Below are positions 37,357 to 47,468 of a stretch of DNA of 64,000 bases, piece after piece. The notes beneath the pieces were generated by a model. The model was given only the letters and a program-made list of their open reading frames with translations, had not been told where the DNA came from and ran no database searches. The position numbers and the translations under genes are program-made. Each line of letters begins with the position of its first letter. Position 1 is the first letter of the stretch. The DNA is from Sphingopyxis terrae subsp. terrae NBRC 15098 (GTDB taxonomy: Bacteria > Pseudomonadota > Alphaproteobacteria > Sphingomonadales > Sphingomonadaceae), in the NCBI RefSeq assembly GCF_001610975.1, contig NZ_CP013342.1, positions 124,001 to 188,000 of the forward strand. Direction: 5' to 3'.

Positions 37357-38874
37357 ATGCTCATGGAAGCGGACCTGCCGGACGATGTTGACGCGTTACG
37401 CGCGCTCGTCCTCGAACAGGCCCGCAAGCTCGAGAGTGCCGACGCGGAAGCCGAACGCCTGAGGGCGATCATCGAGGCTTTTCGGCGTCATCGGTTCGGC
37501 CGCCGTTCCGAGCAGCTCGATCAGGATCAGTTGCAGCTGGGCCTTGAGGATGCCGAGACGGCGCTCGCGGAAGCCGAGGCCGCCAGCGAAGCGAAGGCCG
37601 GACGGCCTCGCAGTGATCCTGTGCGCAAGACCAACCGCGGTTCGCTGCCCGCGCATCTCGAGCGGATCGAACAGATCGTTGACGTCGAGAGCAATGCTTG
37701 CCCCTGCTGCGGCGGCGCCCTCCACCAGGTCGGCGAGGATGTCGCCGAGCGCCTCGATGTGGTGCCGACCACCTTCCGCGTCGTGGTCACCCGGCGGCCG
37801 CGTTATGGCTGCCGTTCGTGCGAGAGCGCGATCGTGCAGCCGCCGGCGCCGGCGCGGATCATTGAGGGCGGCATTCCGACCGAGGCACTGATCGCCCAGG
37901 TGCTGGTATCCAAGTATGCCGATCACCTGCCGCTTTACCGGCAGGCCCAGATATACGCCCGGCAGGGCATCCGGCTCGACCGATCCACTTTGGCCGACTG
38001 GGTCGGGCGAGCGGCCTGGTATCTGCGCCCCTTGCGTGACCACATTCTCGACGAGCTACGACGATCCGAGCGGCTGTTCGCCGACGAGACGACCGCCCCG
38101 GTGCTCGATCCCGGACGCGGGCGGACCAAGACCGGCCAGCTCTGGGCCTATGCCCGCGACGACCGACCATGGGGCGGCTGCGATCCGCCGATCGTCGCCT
38201 ATGTCTATGCGCCAGATCGCAAGGCCGAGCGTCCCCAGTTCCATCTTGGTGATTTTGCGGGCATCCTACAGGTCGATGGCTATGGCGGCTACGCCGCGCT
38301 CCCCCGGCGGCGCCAGCAGATCAGGCTCGCTTTCTGCTGGGCGCATGTGCGTCGCAAATTCTACGAACTGGCTGATACATCCCCGGTCGCTACCGAGGTG
38401 CTGCGCCGCATCGCCTTGCTTTACGCCATCGAGGACGATGTGCGCGGCCTCTCGGCCGAGCAGCGTCGTGCCGCTCGGGCCGGACGCAGCCGCGTCATCA
38501 TCGACGATCTTCACCAATATCTTGCCGCCCGTGGCCGCCAGGTCAGCGCCAAGAGCAAGCTCGGCGAAGCGATCCGCTACGCACTCACCCGCTGGGACGG
38601 CCTCTCACGCTTCATCGATGACGGTCGCATCGACCTCGACTCCAATACCGTCGAACGATCGATCAGGCCGCTGGCTCGCAATCGCAAAAATGCCCTGTTT
38701 GCCGGTTCCGACGAGGGCGGCGACAACTGGGCGGTGATCGCCACGCTCATCGAATGTTGCAAGCTCAGCACCATCAACCCCCACCAATGGCTGACCGAAA
38801 CCCTCACCAGCCTCGCCAACGGTTATCCCGCCAACAGCGTCGGTGATCTCATGCCATGGACCGTCGTAGCCTGA
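37357..38874 (+). CDS. tnpC: IS66 TnpC transposase
   Basis: 505-aa DDE transposase. N-terminal coiled-coil leader with FRRHRFGRRSEQLD, a zinc-finger CPCCGGALHQ, then the catalytic core (LFADETTAPVLDPG, LQVDGYGGY, and the late Glu in SNTVERSIRP). Full length and open; presumably active. Confidence 0.92.
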   Translation: MLMEADLPDDVDALRALVLEQARKLESADAEAERLRAIIEAFRRHRFGRRSEQLDQDQLQLGLEDAETALAEAEAASEAKAGRPRSDPVRKTNRGSLPAHLERIEQIVDVESNACPCCGGALHQVGEDVAERLDVVPTTFRVVVTRRPRYGCRSCESAIVQPPAPARIIEGGIPTEALIAQVLVSKYADHLPLYRQAQIYARQGIRLDRSTLADWVGRAAWYLRPLRDHILDELRRSERLFADETTAPVLDPGRGRTKTGQLWAYARDDRPWGGCDPPIVAYVYAPDRKAERPQFHLGDFAGILQVDGYGGYAALPRRRQQIRLAFCWAHVRRKFYELADTSPVATEVLRRIALLYAIEDDVRGLSAEQRRAARAGRSRVIIDDLHQYLAARGRQVSAKSKLGEAIRYALTRWDGLSRFIDDGRIDLDSNTVERSIRPLARNRKNALFAGSDEGGDNWAVIATLIECCKLSTINPHQWLTETLTSLANGYPANSVGDLMPWTVVA

Positions 38875-39177
38875 AAACACCGGTTACGCCTCACCAAACC
38901 CTATCACCCATGGACCAACGGTCAGGCCGAAAGGATGGTGCGCACCATCAAGGAGGCCACCGTCAAATCTTTCCATTACACGTCGATCAACGAGCTGCGC
39001 CGCCATGTCCGCGACTGGTTGGTCGCTTACAACTTTGCCAAGCAGTTGAAGGCACTGCGCTTCAAGACACCCTATGAGGCCATCGAAGAACTCTGGAAAT
39101 CCAAGCCGGATATCTTCAATTTGGAGCCACACCATCACATGCTGGGACTAAACACCTAAGTTTCCATTGGCTACCCG

Positions 39178-39789
39178 CTAATTGATCACCGCAGCCGTCC
39201 AACTCGCGATTTTGTCGGCCATTTCAAGGCTCGCGCGATCAAAGGCTTCGACGATACTCGAAACGCTGTTTGCGCTTGCTGTCCTATCAAGGACGATGCG
39301 CGTGACTGCCAGTGGTTCCGATTCTTTGGATCGGCTTAGTTCCACTTGCGCGGCGATGCGAATGATCGGGGCCGCGTCGGGCCCCTGCTCGTAATAGGCT
39401 GCAAAAGAAGAAAGCCGTGCGGATAGGACGTAATGATCGGAAGCCACGCTCTGGACAGGGATATATGCGTGATCGATTTTGCGCGCTACGCTTCCGGCAA
39501 TAGCCTCGCGGATCATCTCGGGCGCAGGCCTCATCCACCGTGCTTTGGCCAGCTACGTGACTTCGCGATTCTCGATCGTGAGGATCCTGTCTCCATCGGC
39601 CCCAGGCGGAAGCGTCGGTCGCGTAATATACACCGGAATCCACTGTCGTGCAATTTCACGCTCCGGTACGGGCGTGCTGCTGATCCGGTACAACGTCGAT
39701 TTGCCGCCAGTTCCCAGAATATTCCCGCAACCAGAAAGGCAAATTAGCGCGCCCGTCAGCAAAAACATTCTTGCAGAGATCGTTTTCAT
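39178..39789 (-). pseudogene. ABC-transport auxiliary lipoprotein, internal amber codon
   Basis: Lipoprotein of the ABC_trans_aux type that follows MlaD in many alphaproteobacterial Mla-like operons. Signal peptide and lipobox (LICLSGC) are followed by STLYRI. At 39553-39555 an in-frame TAG interrupts IENREVT*LAKARWMRPAPEMI, where a Tyr codon would be expected; the remaining frame is open to 39178. Read-through or a single base error would give 203 aa. Its start overlaps the mlaD stop (ATGA). Confidence 0.8.
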
Positions 39790-40694
39790 TGGGGGAGCTT
39801 CCTTTCACGAGGGGTCCGTCGTAGCTGGCCGGCGAGCTGCTCGATTTCCTGCGCCGCGCTATCGAGCGATTTCAAAGTTGCAGCAATCCCGGAGCCGTCG
39901 GGCGCCGCCAATCCACTCGCGGCGTCATCAAGCCTGTGAATGACCACCCTCGCCTCGGCGATCCCCTCTCGAAGATCTCGAGCAGCTGCCGAGACATCGG
40001 CAAACGTCTTGCGACCGTCGCCATCGATCGCCGTGCGCGCCGATGCGGCCGCGGCCTCGATATCGGCCGCCGCCCGGTCCAGGCGTGCAAACGCTTGTTC
40101 AGCCTTGCTGAACATTCCGCGACTAGATCGCAATTCCGCCGTGGTAGCTCTTACATCCGCAATAGCAGCCGAAACATTTTCGATATTCTCGTCGGACAAG
40201 GTCCGGTTGACCCTTTCCAGGGCCTGCGAAGCGTCCGCCAACAATGCGCCACCTCCATCCATCAGGGATTGTAGCGAACTTTTTTCCGCCTTAATCACTG
40301 GGAGCGTTTCCTTGGAAACCTCCTTCAACAACGGCTTAGAGGGCGTCCCCGCACTGATCTGGATGTAGCTTCCGCCGGTTATGCCTTGCGACTCCGTCGC
40401 GGCGGTAGAATCGACGCGCACAGGCGTATCCTCGCGCAGGCGCACCCCTGCAAGCACCCTGTTTGGATTTCTGGGATCAAGACTAATACGCGTGATTTCT
40501 CCCACCGGAATTCCGTTGAACTGCACCTCGCCTCCCTCGCTAAGACCGCGGACGGGACCATCGAAAATGATCCGATACTCGTCGAAATTACGGGCGAATT
40601 GGGATTGACCGAGCCAGAGGATGAAGCCGAAAGCCGCCGCTAGCAGAGCCAGCGTCAGGCCCCCAATCAGACCGTAGTTCGCGTCGCGTTCCAT
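39786..40694 (-). CDS. MlaD-like MCE-domain lipid-binding protein
   Basis: 302-aa periplasmic component of an Mla/Ttg2-type phospholipid transporter. One N-terminal membrane anchor (YGLIGGLTLALLAAAFGFIL), then an MCE domain (VRGLSEGGEVQFNGIPVGEI, GITGGSYIQI) and a long alpha-helical C-terminal tail. The ATG at 40694 shares one base with the mlaF stop (TAATG). It is intact but has lost its intact ATPase gene. Confidence 0.9.
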   Translation of the reverse strand: MERDANYGLIGGLTLALLAAAFGFILWLGQSQFARNFDEYRIIFDGPVRGLSEGGEVQFNGIPVGEITRISLDPRNPNRVLAGVRLREDTPVRVDSTAATESQGITGGSYIQISAGTPSKPLLKEVSKETLPVIKAEKSSLQSLMDGGGALLADASQALERVNRTLSDENIENVSAAIADVRATTAELRSSRGMFSKAEQAFARLDRAAADIEAAAASARTAIDGDGRKTFADVSAAARDLREGIAEARVVIHRLDDAASGLAAPDGSGIAATLKSLDSAAQEIEQLAGQLRRTPRERKLPQ

Positions 40695-41374
40695 TAACGG
40701 TTCCTTTCCTTGGCGCGCTCCGCCCGCCCTCCCAAAAACGCCCTGATCCAAGGATGGTCAGACCTCTCAAGTTCCGCGATTGGCGAAACCTCGACAATTT
40801 TCTGATCCGCAACCACGGCCACGCGGTCGCTGATGGAATACAGGCTGTCGAGATCATGGGTCACCATCACGACAGTAAGCCCCAGCGTGTCGCTCAGCGT
40901 CCGTATCAGCTGGTCAAATTCGGCGGCGGCGATCGGGTCGAGGCCCGAAGTGGGTTCGTCAAGGAACAGCAATTCTGGATCGAGCGCCAAGGCCCTCGCT
41001 ACGCTTACACGTTTTCGCATTCCGCCTGAAAGTTCAGCGGGCATTTGCCGGCCCACCTCGGCATCGAGTCCGACAAGGCCGATTTTCATCAGAGCCACGG
41101 CCTCGAGCCACGGCTCTCTAAGACGGGTATGTTCGATGAGAGGAGCCTCGACATTTTCTTGCACACTAAGAGAAGAAAAAAGCGCGCCATTTTGAAACAT
41201 GACGCCAATTCGGTGATCAATTTCCGTACGATCAAAGCGACTCCCAATTTTTTTCTGAAAGATTTCGATTGTCCCATGGCTAGGCGCAATCAGGCCCAAA
41301 ATGGTGTTCATCAGGACGGATTTTCCACTACCGGACCCTCCGACGACACCAAGAATCTCGCCACGATGGACTTC
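40694..41374 (-). pseudogene. MlaF-like ABC ATPase, C-terminal 226 codons (3' half of split gene)
   Basis: Contains the Walker A GGSGSGKS, signature LSGGMRKRVSVARAL and Walker B LLFLDEPTSGLD, but starts inside the gene at an IS5 end. The first codons (EVHRGEILGVVG) continue exactly from the fragment at 53708-53791 once one CTAG is kept, giving a 255-aa ATPase. A 10-codon leader from inside the IS could start a near-complete protein, but it would lack the first beta strands. Confidence 0.92.
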
Positions 41375-42155
41375 TAGGCCGCGTTGACAAAAGACTTCAG
41401 CCATAGCCGCGTGGCGGCGAGGTTTAGGAAGCTCTCGAACGAGAGAAGGGTTTTGTCATATCGAGTGGCGATGCGTCGTTGCTGTTTGAGCTTTCCGAAC
41501 ATGCGCTCGACGCGGTTGCGGTCCTTGTAACGGCGATAGTCGGGATGCTCTGGCACCTTGCGGTTCGAGCGGGGCGGGATGATCGGCAGGATGCCCCGGG
41601 TCAGCAGGCTTTCCCGGAAGCGATCACCATCATAGCCCTTGTCCGCGAGCAGCGCCTTGGGTGTGGCGACGGGGATCGCCATCAGCGGTTCGGCAGCGGT
41701 GTAATCAGAAGCCTCGCCGCCGGTCAGGATGAAGCCGACAGGCAGTCCTTGATTGTCGCAGCGGGCGTGGATTTTGCTCGTAAAGCCGCCGCGTGATCGA
41801 CCAAGAGCGTTCGCACAAGCCCCCCTTTTCCGCCCGCTGCCGAAACATGGCCGCGAACGCTGGTGCTGTCGATCATATGTTGCCAGTCGTCGGTCAGACC
41901 CAGATCGACCAGCGTTTGCAGCAGGGCATCCCAGACACCCTGTTCGGCCCAGCGCCGGAAGCGGACATAGACCGAGTTCCACTTGCCGTAGCGCTCGTGC
42001 ATGTCGCGCCAAGGGCAGCCGACCCGCAGCACGTGAAGCATGCCGTTGAGAAAGCGACGATTATCGCCCGACGGCCGCGCCCAGCGACCACGTTCAGGCG
42101 GCAGCAGCGGCCCAATCAGGTCCCACTCCGCATCCGACAAATCCCCGCGACCCAT
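41374..42155 (-). CDS. IS5-family DDE transposase with -1 frameshift (copy C)
   Basis: Same two-frame layout as copy B, with the slippery run at 41820-41829 on this strand. The stop codon TAG (41374-41376) lies in the target DNA and overlaps the split mlaF gene. Confidence 0.88.
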
Positions 42156-42225
42156 GACTGATCCTCAAAAAGCAGTCTTGAATCAGAAGGAGGAGGATTT
42201 GGGAATCCCTTTTGTCAACACGGCC
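41377..42225 (-). mobile_element. IS5-family (IS427 group) insertion sequence, copy C
   Basis: 849 bp, protein products identical to those of copies B and D and in the opposite orientation to D. Its left flank is the 3' part of mlaF, its right flank a truncated thiolase gene. It is one end of the inferred inversion. Confidence 0.95.
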
Positions 42226-42227
42226 TA

Positions 42228-43298
42228 GGTGTCGATGCCACAAAGTTAGCGTTGAACGACTGCGGACTGGAGTGGTCGAATGTCGAAGCAGCATTCGGGG
42301 GATCGTCAGCCTCGGGGAATGCCGATGCCTTGATGCCGCGAATGGGTCTCACGGGAATTCAGTTCATAAATGTAGCGAATGGCTGCGCAACCGGTGGTTC
42401 TGCCGTGCTGTCTGCGTACTGGGCGATCAAGGCCGGTGAGTTTGACACGGCTTTGGCGGTAGGGTTTGATAAGCATCCTCGCGGCTCCTTCAATCCCGAT
42501 CCAGAGAAATATGGGCTCCCACAATGGTACGGCGATACCGGCCTTATGTTGACGACCCAGTTCTTCGCCCTGAAGATTCAGCGCTATATGCACGATCATG
42601 GTATTTCGGCTCGGACGCTCGCCCGGGTCGCGTCCAAGGCATTCGAGAACGGTTCGCGCACTCCCCACGCCTGGCGGCGCGCGGCGATGGACCAGGGCGC
42701 AATCCTGGCTTCCCGCATGATAAGCGATCCTCTAACACAATATATGTTCTGCAGCCCCTCGGAGGGCGGCGTGGCGCTGATCCTTGCTTCCGAGAAAAAG
42801 GCTCGCGAATTGGGACGGACGCAGGTCAGGTTGAGGTCGGCAGCGGTAAAAACAAGGCCAGAAAACAGCTTTGAAGTGTTTTCTCCTTCTCTTTCTGTCG
42901 AGAGGGGCGAAACGCCGACAATGCTTGCAGCTCGCGCCGCCTTTGATAAGGCGGGTCTCGGTCCGAAAGACATTGATGTTGCCCAGTTACAGGATACCGA
43001 AAGCGGCGCTGAAATCATGCATATGGCGGAAAACGGCTTCTGCCGTGATGGCGATCAGGAACAATGGCTTGCCGACGGACTAACCGCTCTTGGCGGGCAA
43101 CTGCCAATCAATACGGACGGTGGATGTATTGCCTGTGGGGAACCGATTGGCGCCTCCGGCTTGCGTCAGGTTTATGAAAATGTTCTGCAGTTACGCGGGA
43201 AGGCCGAAAACAGGCAGGTCGAAAACGCCAGACTTGCTTATTCGCAAGTATATGGGGCTCCAGGACTTGCTGCAGTTGCGATCCTAGAAAAAATTTAA
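42228..43298 (+). pseudogene. SCP-x-type thiolase missing its N terminus
   Basis: 356 codons of a thiolase/lipid-transfer-type enzyme, open from the IS5 edge (LGVDATKLALNDCGLEW). Unlike the aldolase at 14938-16128 it keeps the nucleophilic Cys in VANGCATGGSA, plus the His loop NTDGGCIACGEPIGASG. About 30 N-terminal residues and the start are lost. It may have fed beta-oxidation or side-chain thiolysis before the insertion. Confidence 0.85.
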
Positions 43299-43408
43299 TT
43301 TGCTGCGAAGCGCAGCTGTATTTAAGTGTTTGTTCTAATATTGGATATGATAAATATTGGGAACAATAATAGGTGCTAAAAATAAAAACAACATATGATA
43401 GCGTCACG

Positions 43409-44080
43409 ATGGCTGAACGGCGTCAGCGGATCCTTTATGAAGTTCGGAAGCTCGTCAATGAGGAGGGGTTGGAAGGCTTCAGCATGCGCGAGATCAGCAA
43501 GAGGGCGAACGTCGCGCCCAAGACTCTCTATAATGCCTTTGGAGATCGTGATCGCTTGATCGGTTGCGCCATTCGAGAGGTGTACGATGCGGTTCGACAG
43601 AATGTCCAATTCAGGACTTCAGACAGAACGCTTGAGGGTTTGTTGGATCGCGCCATAGTGCTTAATCGAGGAAATCTGAAGGCGCGAAATTACGCACAGG
43701 CAGTGGCCACAATCTACTTCTCGCCTAGTACAAATCCATACTTGCGCTCGTTGCTACAGGAAATGGCGGTTGGCAATACGCGAGAGTGGTTGGAAGATGT
43801 TCGTGCCAAGGGTGGGCTTCACGATTGGGTGAATATCGATCATCTGACCCGCCACATGGCAAACATGGAATATGGCCTAATACTTGAATGGGCGACGAGC
43901 AGCGTGAAAGATTCGGATTACCTTTTTCACTTCGTCGAGATTATTCTCTTCAGTGCGTTGGCGGCAACGCGAGGAGAAGTCAGAGAAACAGCAAATTCCA
44001 TTCTTACAAAAATGGTAGCTACAGGCGAGCTACCTAAGTTCGAGAACCCAATTATTCGCCCGATTGACGTGCCAAAGTAG
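43409..44080 (+). CDS. TetR-family transcriptional regulator
   Basis: About 223-aa regulator with an HTH (MREISKRANVAPKTLYNAFGDRDRLI) and a helical ligand domain. The ATG at 43409 is my choice; an in-frame GTG at 43373 would add 12 residues. It lies 110 bp downstream of the truncated thiolase and may have controlled it. Its codon use looks more AT-rich than the flanking efflux genes. Confidence 0.82.
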   Translation: MAERRQRILYEVRKLVNEEGLEGFSMREISKRANVAPKTLYNAFGDRDRLIGCAIREVYDAVRQNVQFRTSDRTLEGLLDRAIVLNRGNLKARNYAQAVATIYFSPSTNPYLRSLLQEMAVGNTREWLEDVRAKGGLHDWVNIDHLTRHMANMEYGLILEWATSSVKDSDYLFHFVEIILFSALAATRGEVRETANSILTKMVATGELPKFENPIIRPIDVPK

Positions 44081-44099
44081 ACTGCAATGGCGTGCCCTA

Positions 44100-44940
44100 G
44101 GGTCAGGACCCATTGATTTGCGGTGATGGCTGTGATTCAGGCGGCTGCGAAGGAGCCTGAATTTGAGCGATTTATTCTGGCTGACGGACGAGCAGATGGC
44201 TCGGCTTCAGCCCTATTTTCCCAAGAGCCATGGCCGCGAGCGCGTTGATGATCGGCGCGTTTTGAGCGGGATCATCTTCGTCAACCGCAATGGGCTGAGG
44301 TGGCGCGATGCGCCGAGGGAATACGGCCCGGCGAAGACGCTCTACAATCGCTGGAAGCGGTGGAGCGACAAAGGCATCTTCATCCGCATGATGGAAGGCC
44401 TGGCGACACCTCAGGCTCCCGAGCGCAAGACGATCATGATCGACGCGACCTATCTTAAAGCGCACCGCACGGCGTCGAGCCTGCGGGTAAAAAAGGGGGT
44501 CCAGGACGCCTGATCGGCCGGACGAAAGGCGGCATGAACACCAAGCTTCATGCCGTGAGTGATGCGAATGGTCGTCCAATCAGCTTCTTCCTGACCGCCG
44601 GACCGGTCAGCGACTACACTGGCGCGGCCGCTTTGCTCGACAGTCTGCCCAACGCGCAATGGATGCTGGCCGACCGAGGCTATGATGCCGACTGGTTCCG
44701 CGACGCCCTGCAGGAGAAGGGTATCACGCCCTGCATCCCGGGCTGAAAAATCCGGAACACGACCGTAAAGTACGACAAACGCCGCTACAAACGCCGTAAC
44801 CGCATCGAGATCATGTTCGGCCGCCTCAAAGACTGGAGGCGGGTCGCAACACGCTACGATCGCTGCCCGAAGGCCTTCTTCTCCGCCGTCGCACTCGCCG
44901 CAACCGTCATCTTCTGGCTCTGATCAATGAGTCCTGACCC
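44100..44940 (+). mobile_element. Second type of IS5-family element
   Basis: 841 bp with ends GGGTCAGGACCCATTGAT and, inverted, AGGGTCAGGACTCATTGAT, again in a CTAG target with TA duplication. It is unrelated at sequence level to copies A-D. Confidence 0.88.
44163..44923 (+). pseudogene. IS5-family transposase with internal stop
   Basis: First frame (44163-44513) has the N-terminal domain and MIDATYLKAHR. A -1 shift on an A6G5 run near 44490 should join it to the second frame (GRTKGGMNTKLHAV, MLADRGYDADWF). A TGA at 44744-44746 then interrupts CIPG before the Glu-bearing KYDKRRYKRRNRIEIMFGRL part. Probably inactive, unless supplied in trans. Confidence 0.8.
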
Positions 44941-45038
44941 TAGACTATGCGACAAGAAATACTGGGATAAAACAAGCCATTCCCCCAGTTACCCGGCTAC
45001 GGATCGTAAGAGTTTGCCCCCGCTTGCTTGCTTCTATC

Positions 45039-45812
45039 TCAGCTGATAACTTCGAAGGCTGTGCCGTATCCCACGTCGGCGGGGATAGTGAGGATGTTCT
45101 TGCCGTCTCGCTGGATGACTTCTGGAAGGACCGGCACGATTTCGCGAGCCTTGGCCCGCGCGACGCAATCGTCTGCGCTCGCAGCTTCGGCTAGCAGTTG
45201 CAGGTTCAATCGCGTGGGAAAGATGATCGTTCGTTCACCGCTGACACCCAGTTTCAGGGCTTTGCTTGGCGAAAGCCATTCCGCATCAACGGTTTCATAT
45301 CCATCACATGCTGCGATCTGGCGCTCTGGGGCGCGAACGACGAAGAAATGAGTGTCGAAGCGCTTTTGCATAAAGCTGGGCGTGATCCACCGCGCGAACT
45401 CGCTCAGGCGATCAAGGCGCAGTTGCACATCGGCCTCGCGCACAATGTCGAAAAATTCGCGCTCGCCTCGCTCGACGGCTTTGCGGCTTTCAAGATCGCA
45501 AATATCCTCGAACTCGCTACCGTCGCGATGATCGGCCAGCAGGATGCCTGCTTCCTCAAAGGCTTCACGAATCGCGGCAATCCGAAGGGTGCGCTGCGTA
45601 GGATCTAGCGTTTTCCAGCCCCTGCAATAATCGGCCCATTCAGGCGCTTCATCGGCAGCAGAAGGCTTTCCACCGGGAAAGACCAGCGCGCCGGATGCAA
45701 AATCGATCTGGTGATGCCGCTTGACCATCAGCACCTGGAACTCCGGCTCGTCGCGAAGCAACAGCATGGTGGCTGCGGGGACCGGATCGACTGGCTTCTG
45801 CAGTGTCATCAT
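45039..45812 (-). CDS. Nudix hydrolase (NUDT19-like)
   Basis: 257-aa Nudix-fold protein. The Nudix box is split as GGKPSAADE followed after an insertion by AAIREAFEEAGILL, as in the NUDT19/RP2p group, some of which hydrolyse CoA and acyl-CoA. Start ATG at 45812 after GGAG. It lies 61 nt from the UbiB-like gene on the same strand. Role in CoA-ester turnover is a family-based inference. Confidence 0.85.
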   Translation of the reverse strand: MMTLQKPVDPVPAATMLLLRDEPEFQVLMVKRHHQIDFASGALVFPGGKPSAADEAPEWADYCRGWKTLDPTQRTLRIAAIREAFEEAGILLADHRDGSEFEDICDLESRKAVERGEREFFDIVREADVQLRLDRLSEFARWITPSFMQKRFDTHFFVVRAPERQIAACDGYETVDAEWLSPSKALKLGVSGERTIIFPTRLNLQLLAEAASADDCVARAKAREIVPVLPEVIQRDGKNILTIPADVGYGTAFEVIS

Positions 45813-45873
45813 AAACTCCAGTTCTCAGTTGGCCTGATATTGGACGCTGGCCCGTTCAAGCTGAGCAACGATC

Positions 45874-47463
45874 TTATCGCCATTTGCGCAGAAGAACCAA
45901 CCCGGCAAGAGCCACTGCAACACTTGCAAGCACCCAGGATTGATTCGCAAGCAGCGCCGCGGAGACGATAAGTGCGGCCGCCACAGGACCTTTGACAGGC
46001 TGGCTCGCGCGGCGAATGGCTGCGAGCTTCTCAAAACTTGCCGGATCAATCTGGACAGGCACATGCCCGGACTTGGCTATAGCGGCGGCGTTATCGAGAA
46101 GGTCAGGCATGATCGCCGCTAGGGCGAGGAGTTGTCGGCGAACTTTTTTTAAATTGGCGCGATTCCTGCCAAGGGAGAATCTTTCTGCGAACAGCTCCAA
46201 CATGATGGGGCGTGTTTCCTCCCCGATATTATAGTCAGGCGCAAAGGAACGCGCAAACCCTTCCGCCGTGAGCAATGTTCGAAGAAGGATCGCCAGATCA
46301 GGCGGAAGTGCGAGCTGATAGTCTCGCAGGAGATCGAACACGCGGCTGAAAATATGCGAGAACTCAATCCCCGAAAGGACCGTTCCCCTGAACTCACCGA
46401 TCAGCTGGTCCAAATTCTGGGTGAGCCCATCACGGTCAACTTTCGGATCTCCAGCCCATTCGAGCAACACGTTCGCGACGTCTGCTGTGTCTTCGTCGGC
46501 TATAGCCATGACAAGTCGTACCAGTTCCTCGCGCCTCGCCTTTGTGAGAGTGCCGACCGATCCGAAGTCGATAAAGCCCACATCCTGTTCCCCGATAAGG
46601 AAAACATTGCCTGGATGCGGATCGCCATGAAATTCGCCATTCAGAATGATCATGCGCAGGACTGCATTCGCATATTGTCTCGCGAACGCCGCCACGCGTG
46701 GGTCGGTCGATTCGGCCTCGATCGCAGACGCGGGCGTTCCATACAGCCGCTCCTGGACGTTGACCCGTATCCCCGTCAGTTCCCAATGAATTGTTGGAGT
46801 CTTGATCCCAAGCGTATCAAGATAGCCACCGATACGCTCGCATGCACGAGCTTCTGCTGCCAGATCCATTTCCCAGGCAAGATTTCTGCCAAAGGTTCGC
46901 AGGAACTCTACGGGGCGATAGCGGGCGATTTCAGGGGATCGATCCTCGGCAACGGCGGCGAGGCGCGTCAGGAGCCGCACATCGGCCTCCATTCGCGCAG
47001 CAGTGCCCGGACGCCGCACCTTTATGATAACGTCGGCGCCGTCGAGCAGCGAAGCAGAGTAGGTCTGCGCTACCGAAGCCGAAGCCAGTGGTTGTTCATC
47101 GAATTGGGTGAATTCCCCTCGCCAGTCAGCTCCCCAGCTTGCGGCAAGGATGGGCTCGATTTCTTCGAATGGCACCGGAGAAACCTGATCGTGGAGCGTC
47201 GCGAAGGCAGCAATCCAGGACCTGGAAAACAGATCGCTGCGCGTCGCCAGCAGCTGTCCAAGCTTTATTCCGACCGGACCAATGTCGCGCAGGAGTGCGA
47301 CGACCGCCGCCGGCCGCAATTCACCTGGATCGATTGACTTGGCCGGATGCGGAATGACTCCGAGAGCGCCCGCCAGGCTTTTGGCGCCGTGCCGGACAAG
47401 AATCTGTCCTATCTCGGCGGCGCGTGCGATGTCTCCTATCGGTTTATCTCGGAACCCAGGCAT
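45874..47463 (-). CDS. UbiB/ABC1-family atypical kinase
   Basis: 529-aa protein of the ABC1/ADCK/UbiB family, ATPases that support ubiquinone biosynthesis or lipid handling. The KxGQ motif GIKLGQLLATRSDLF, VIIKVRRPG with the catalytic-type Lys, HGDPHPGN and DFGSVG are all present, and the C terminus ends in membrane-spanning segments (VAAALIVSAALLAN). The ATG at 47463 follows the MarR stop by 5 nt. Its company with Mla and efflux genes suggests a lipid-related or stress role. Confidence 0.88.
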   Translation of the reverse strand: MPGFRDKPIGDIARAAEIGQILVRHGAKSLAGALGVIPHPAKSIDPGELRPAAVVALLRDIGPVGIKLGQLLATRSDLFSRSWIAAFATLHDQVSPVPFEEIEPILAASWGADWRGEFTQFDEQPLASASVAQTYSASLLDGADVIIKVRRPGTAARMEADVRLLTRLAAVAEDRSPEIARYRPVEFLRTFGRNLAWEMDLAAEARACERIGGYLDTLGIKTPTIHWELTGIRVNVQERLYGTPASAIEAESTDPRVAAFARQYANAVLRMIILNGEFHGDPHPGNVFLIGEQDVGFIDFGSVGTLTKARREELVRLVMAIADEDTADVANVLLEWAGDPKVDRDGLTQNLDQLIGEFRGTVLSGIEFSHIFSRVFDLLRDYQLALPPDLAILLRTLLTAEGFARSFAPDYNIGEETRPIMLELFAERFSLGRNRANLKKVRRQLLALAAIMPDLLDNAAAIAKSGHVPVQIDPASFEKLAAIRRASQPVKGPVAAALIVSAALLANQSWVLASVAVALAGLVLLRKWR

Positions 47464-47468
47464 ATGTC

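Larger units (their letters stand above)
36443..38887 (+). mobile_element. Intact IS66-family element with 8-bp target duplication
   Basis: 2445 bp bounded by GTAACCGGTGTTT and its inverse AAACACCGGTTAC, flanked by direct repeats GCCTCACC at 36435-36442 and 38888-38895. It carries tnpA, tnpB and tnpC, all open. An 8-bp duplication is the IS66 norm. Confidence 0.95.
35696..39158 (+). mobile_element. IS481-family element split by a nested IS66
   Basis: Terminal inverted repeats (TAGGTGTTTAGTCCCAGC and onward, about 29 bp) lie at 35696-35724 and at the right end near 39158. The single transposase gene is cut at 36442 by a complete IS66. I see no clear target duplication around the outer element. 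Confidence 0.88.
35756..39159 (+). pseudogene. IS481 transposase interrupted by IS66
   Basis: The N-terminal part (ATG 35756 to 36442) has the HTH (QLAKRYGINEKTVIKWRSR) and the first catalytic residues (GYFHIDIAELRYEGG, ILTDNGVQF). It resumes after the IS66 at 38888 with LTKPYHPWTNGQAERMVRT, containing the catalytic Glu, and ends HHMLGLNT at 39159. Removing the IS66 and one target copy restores the frame, so damage is by insertion only. Confidence 0.88.
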
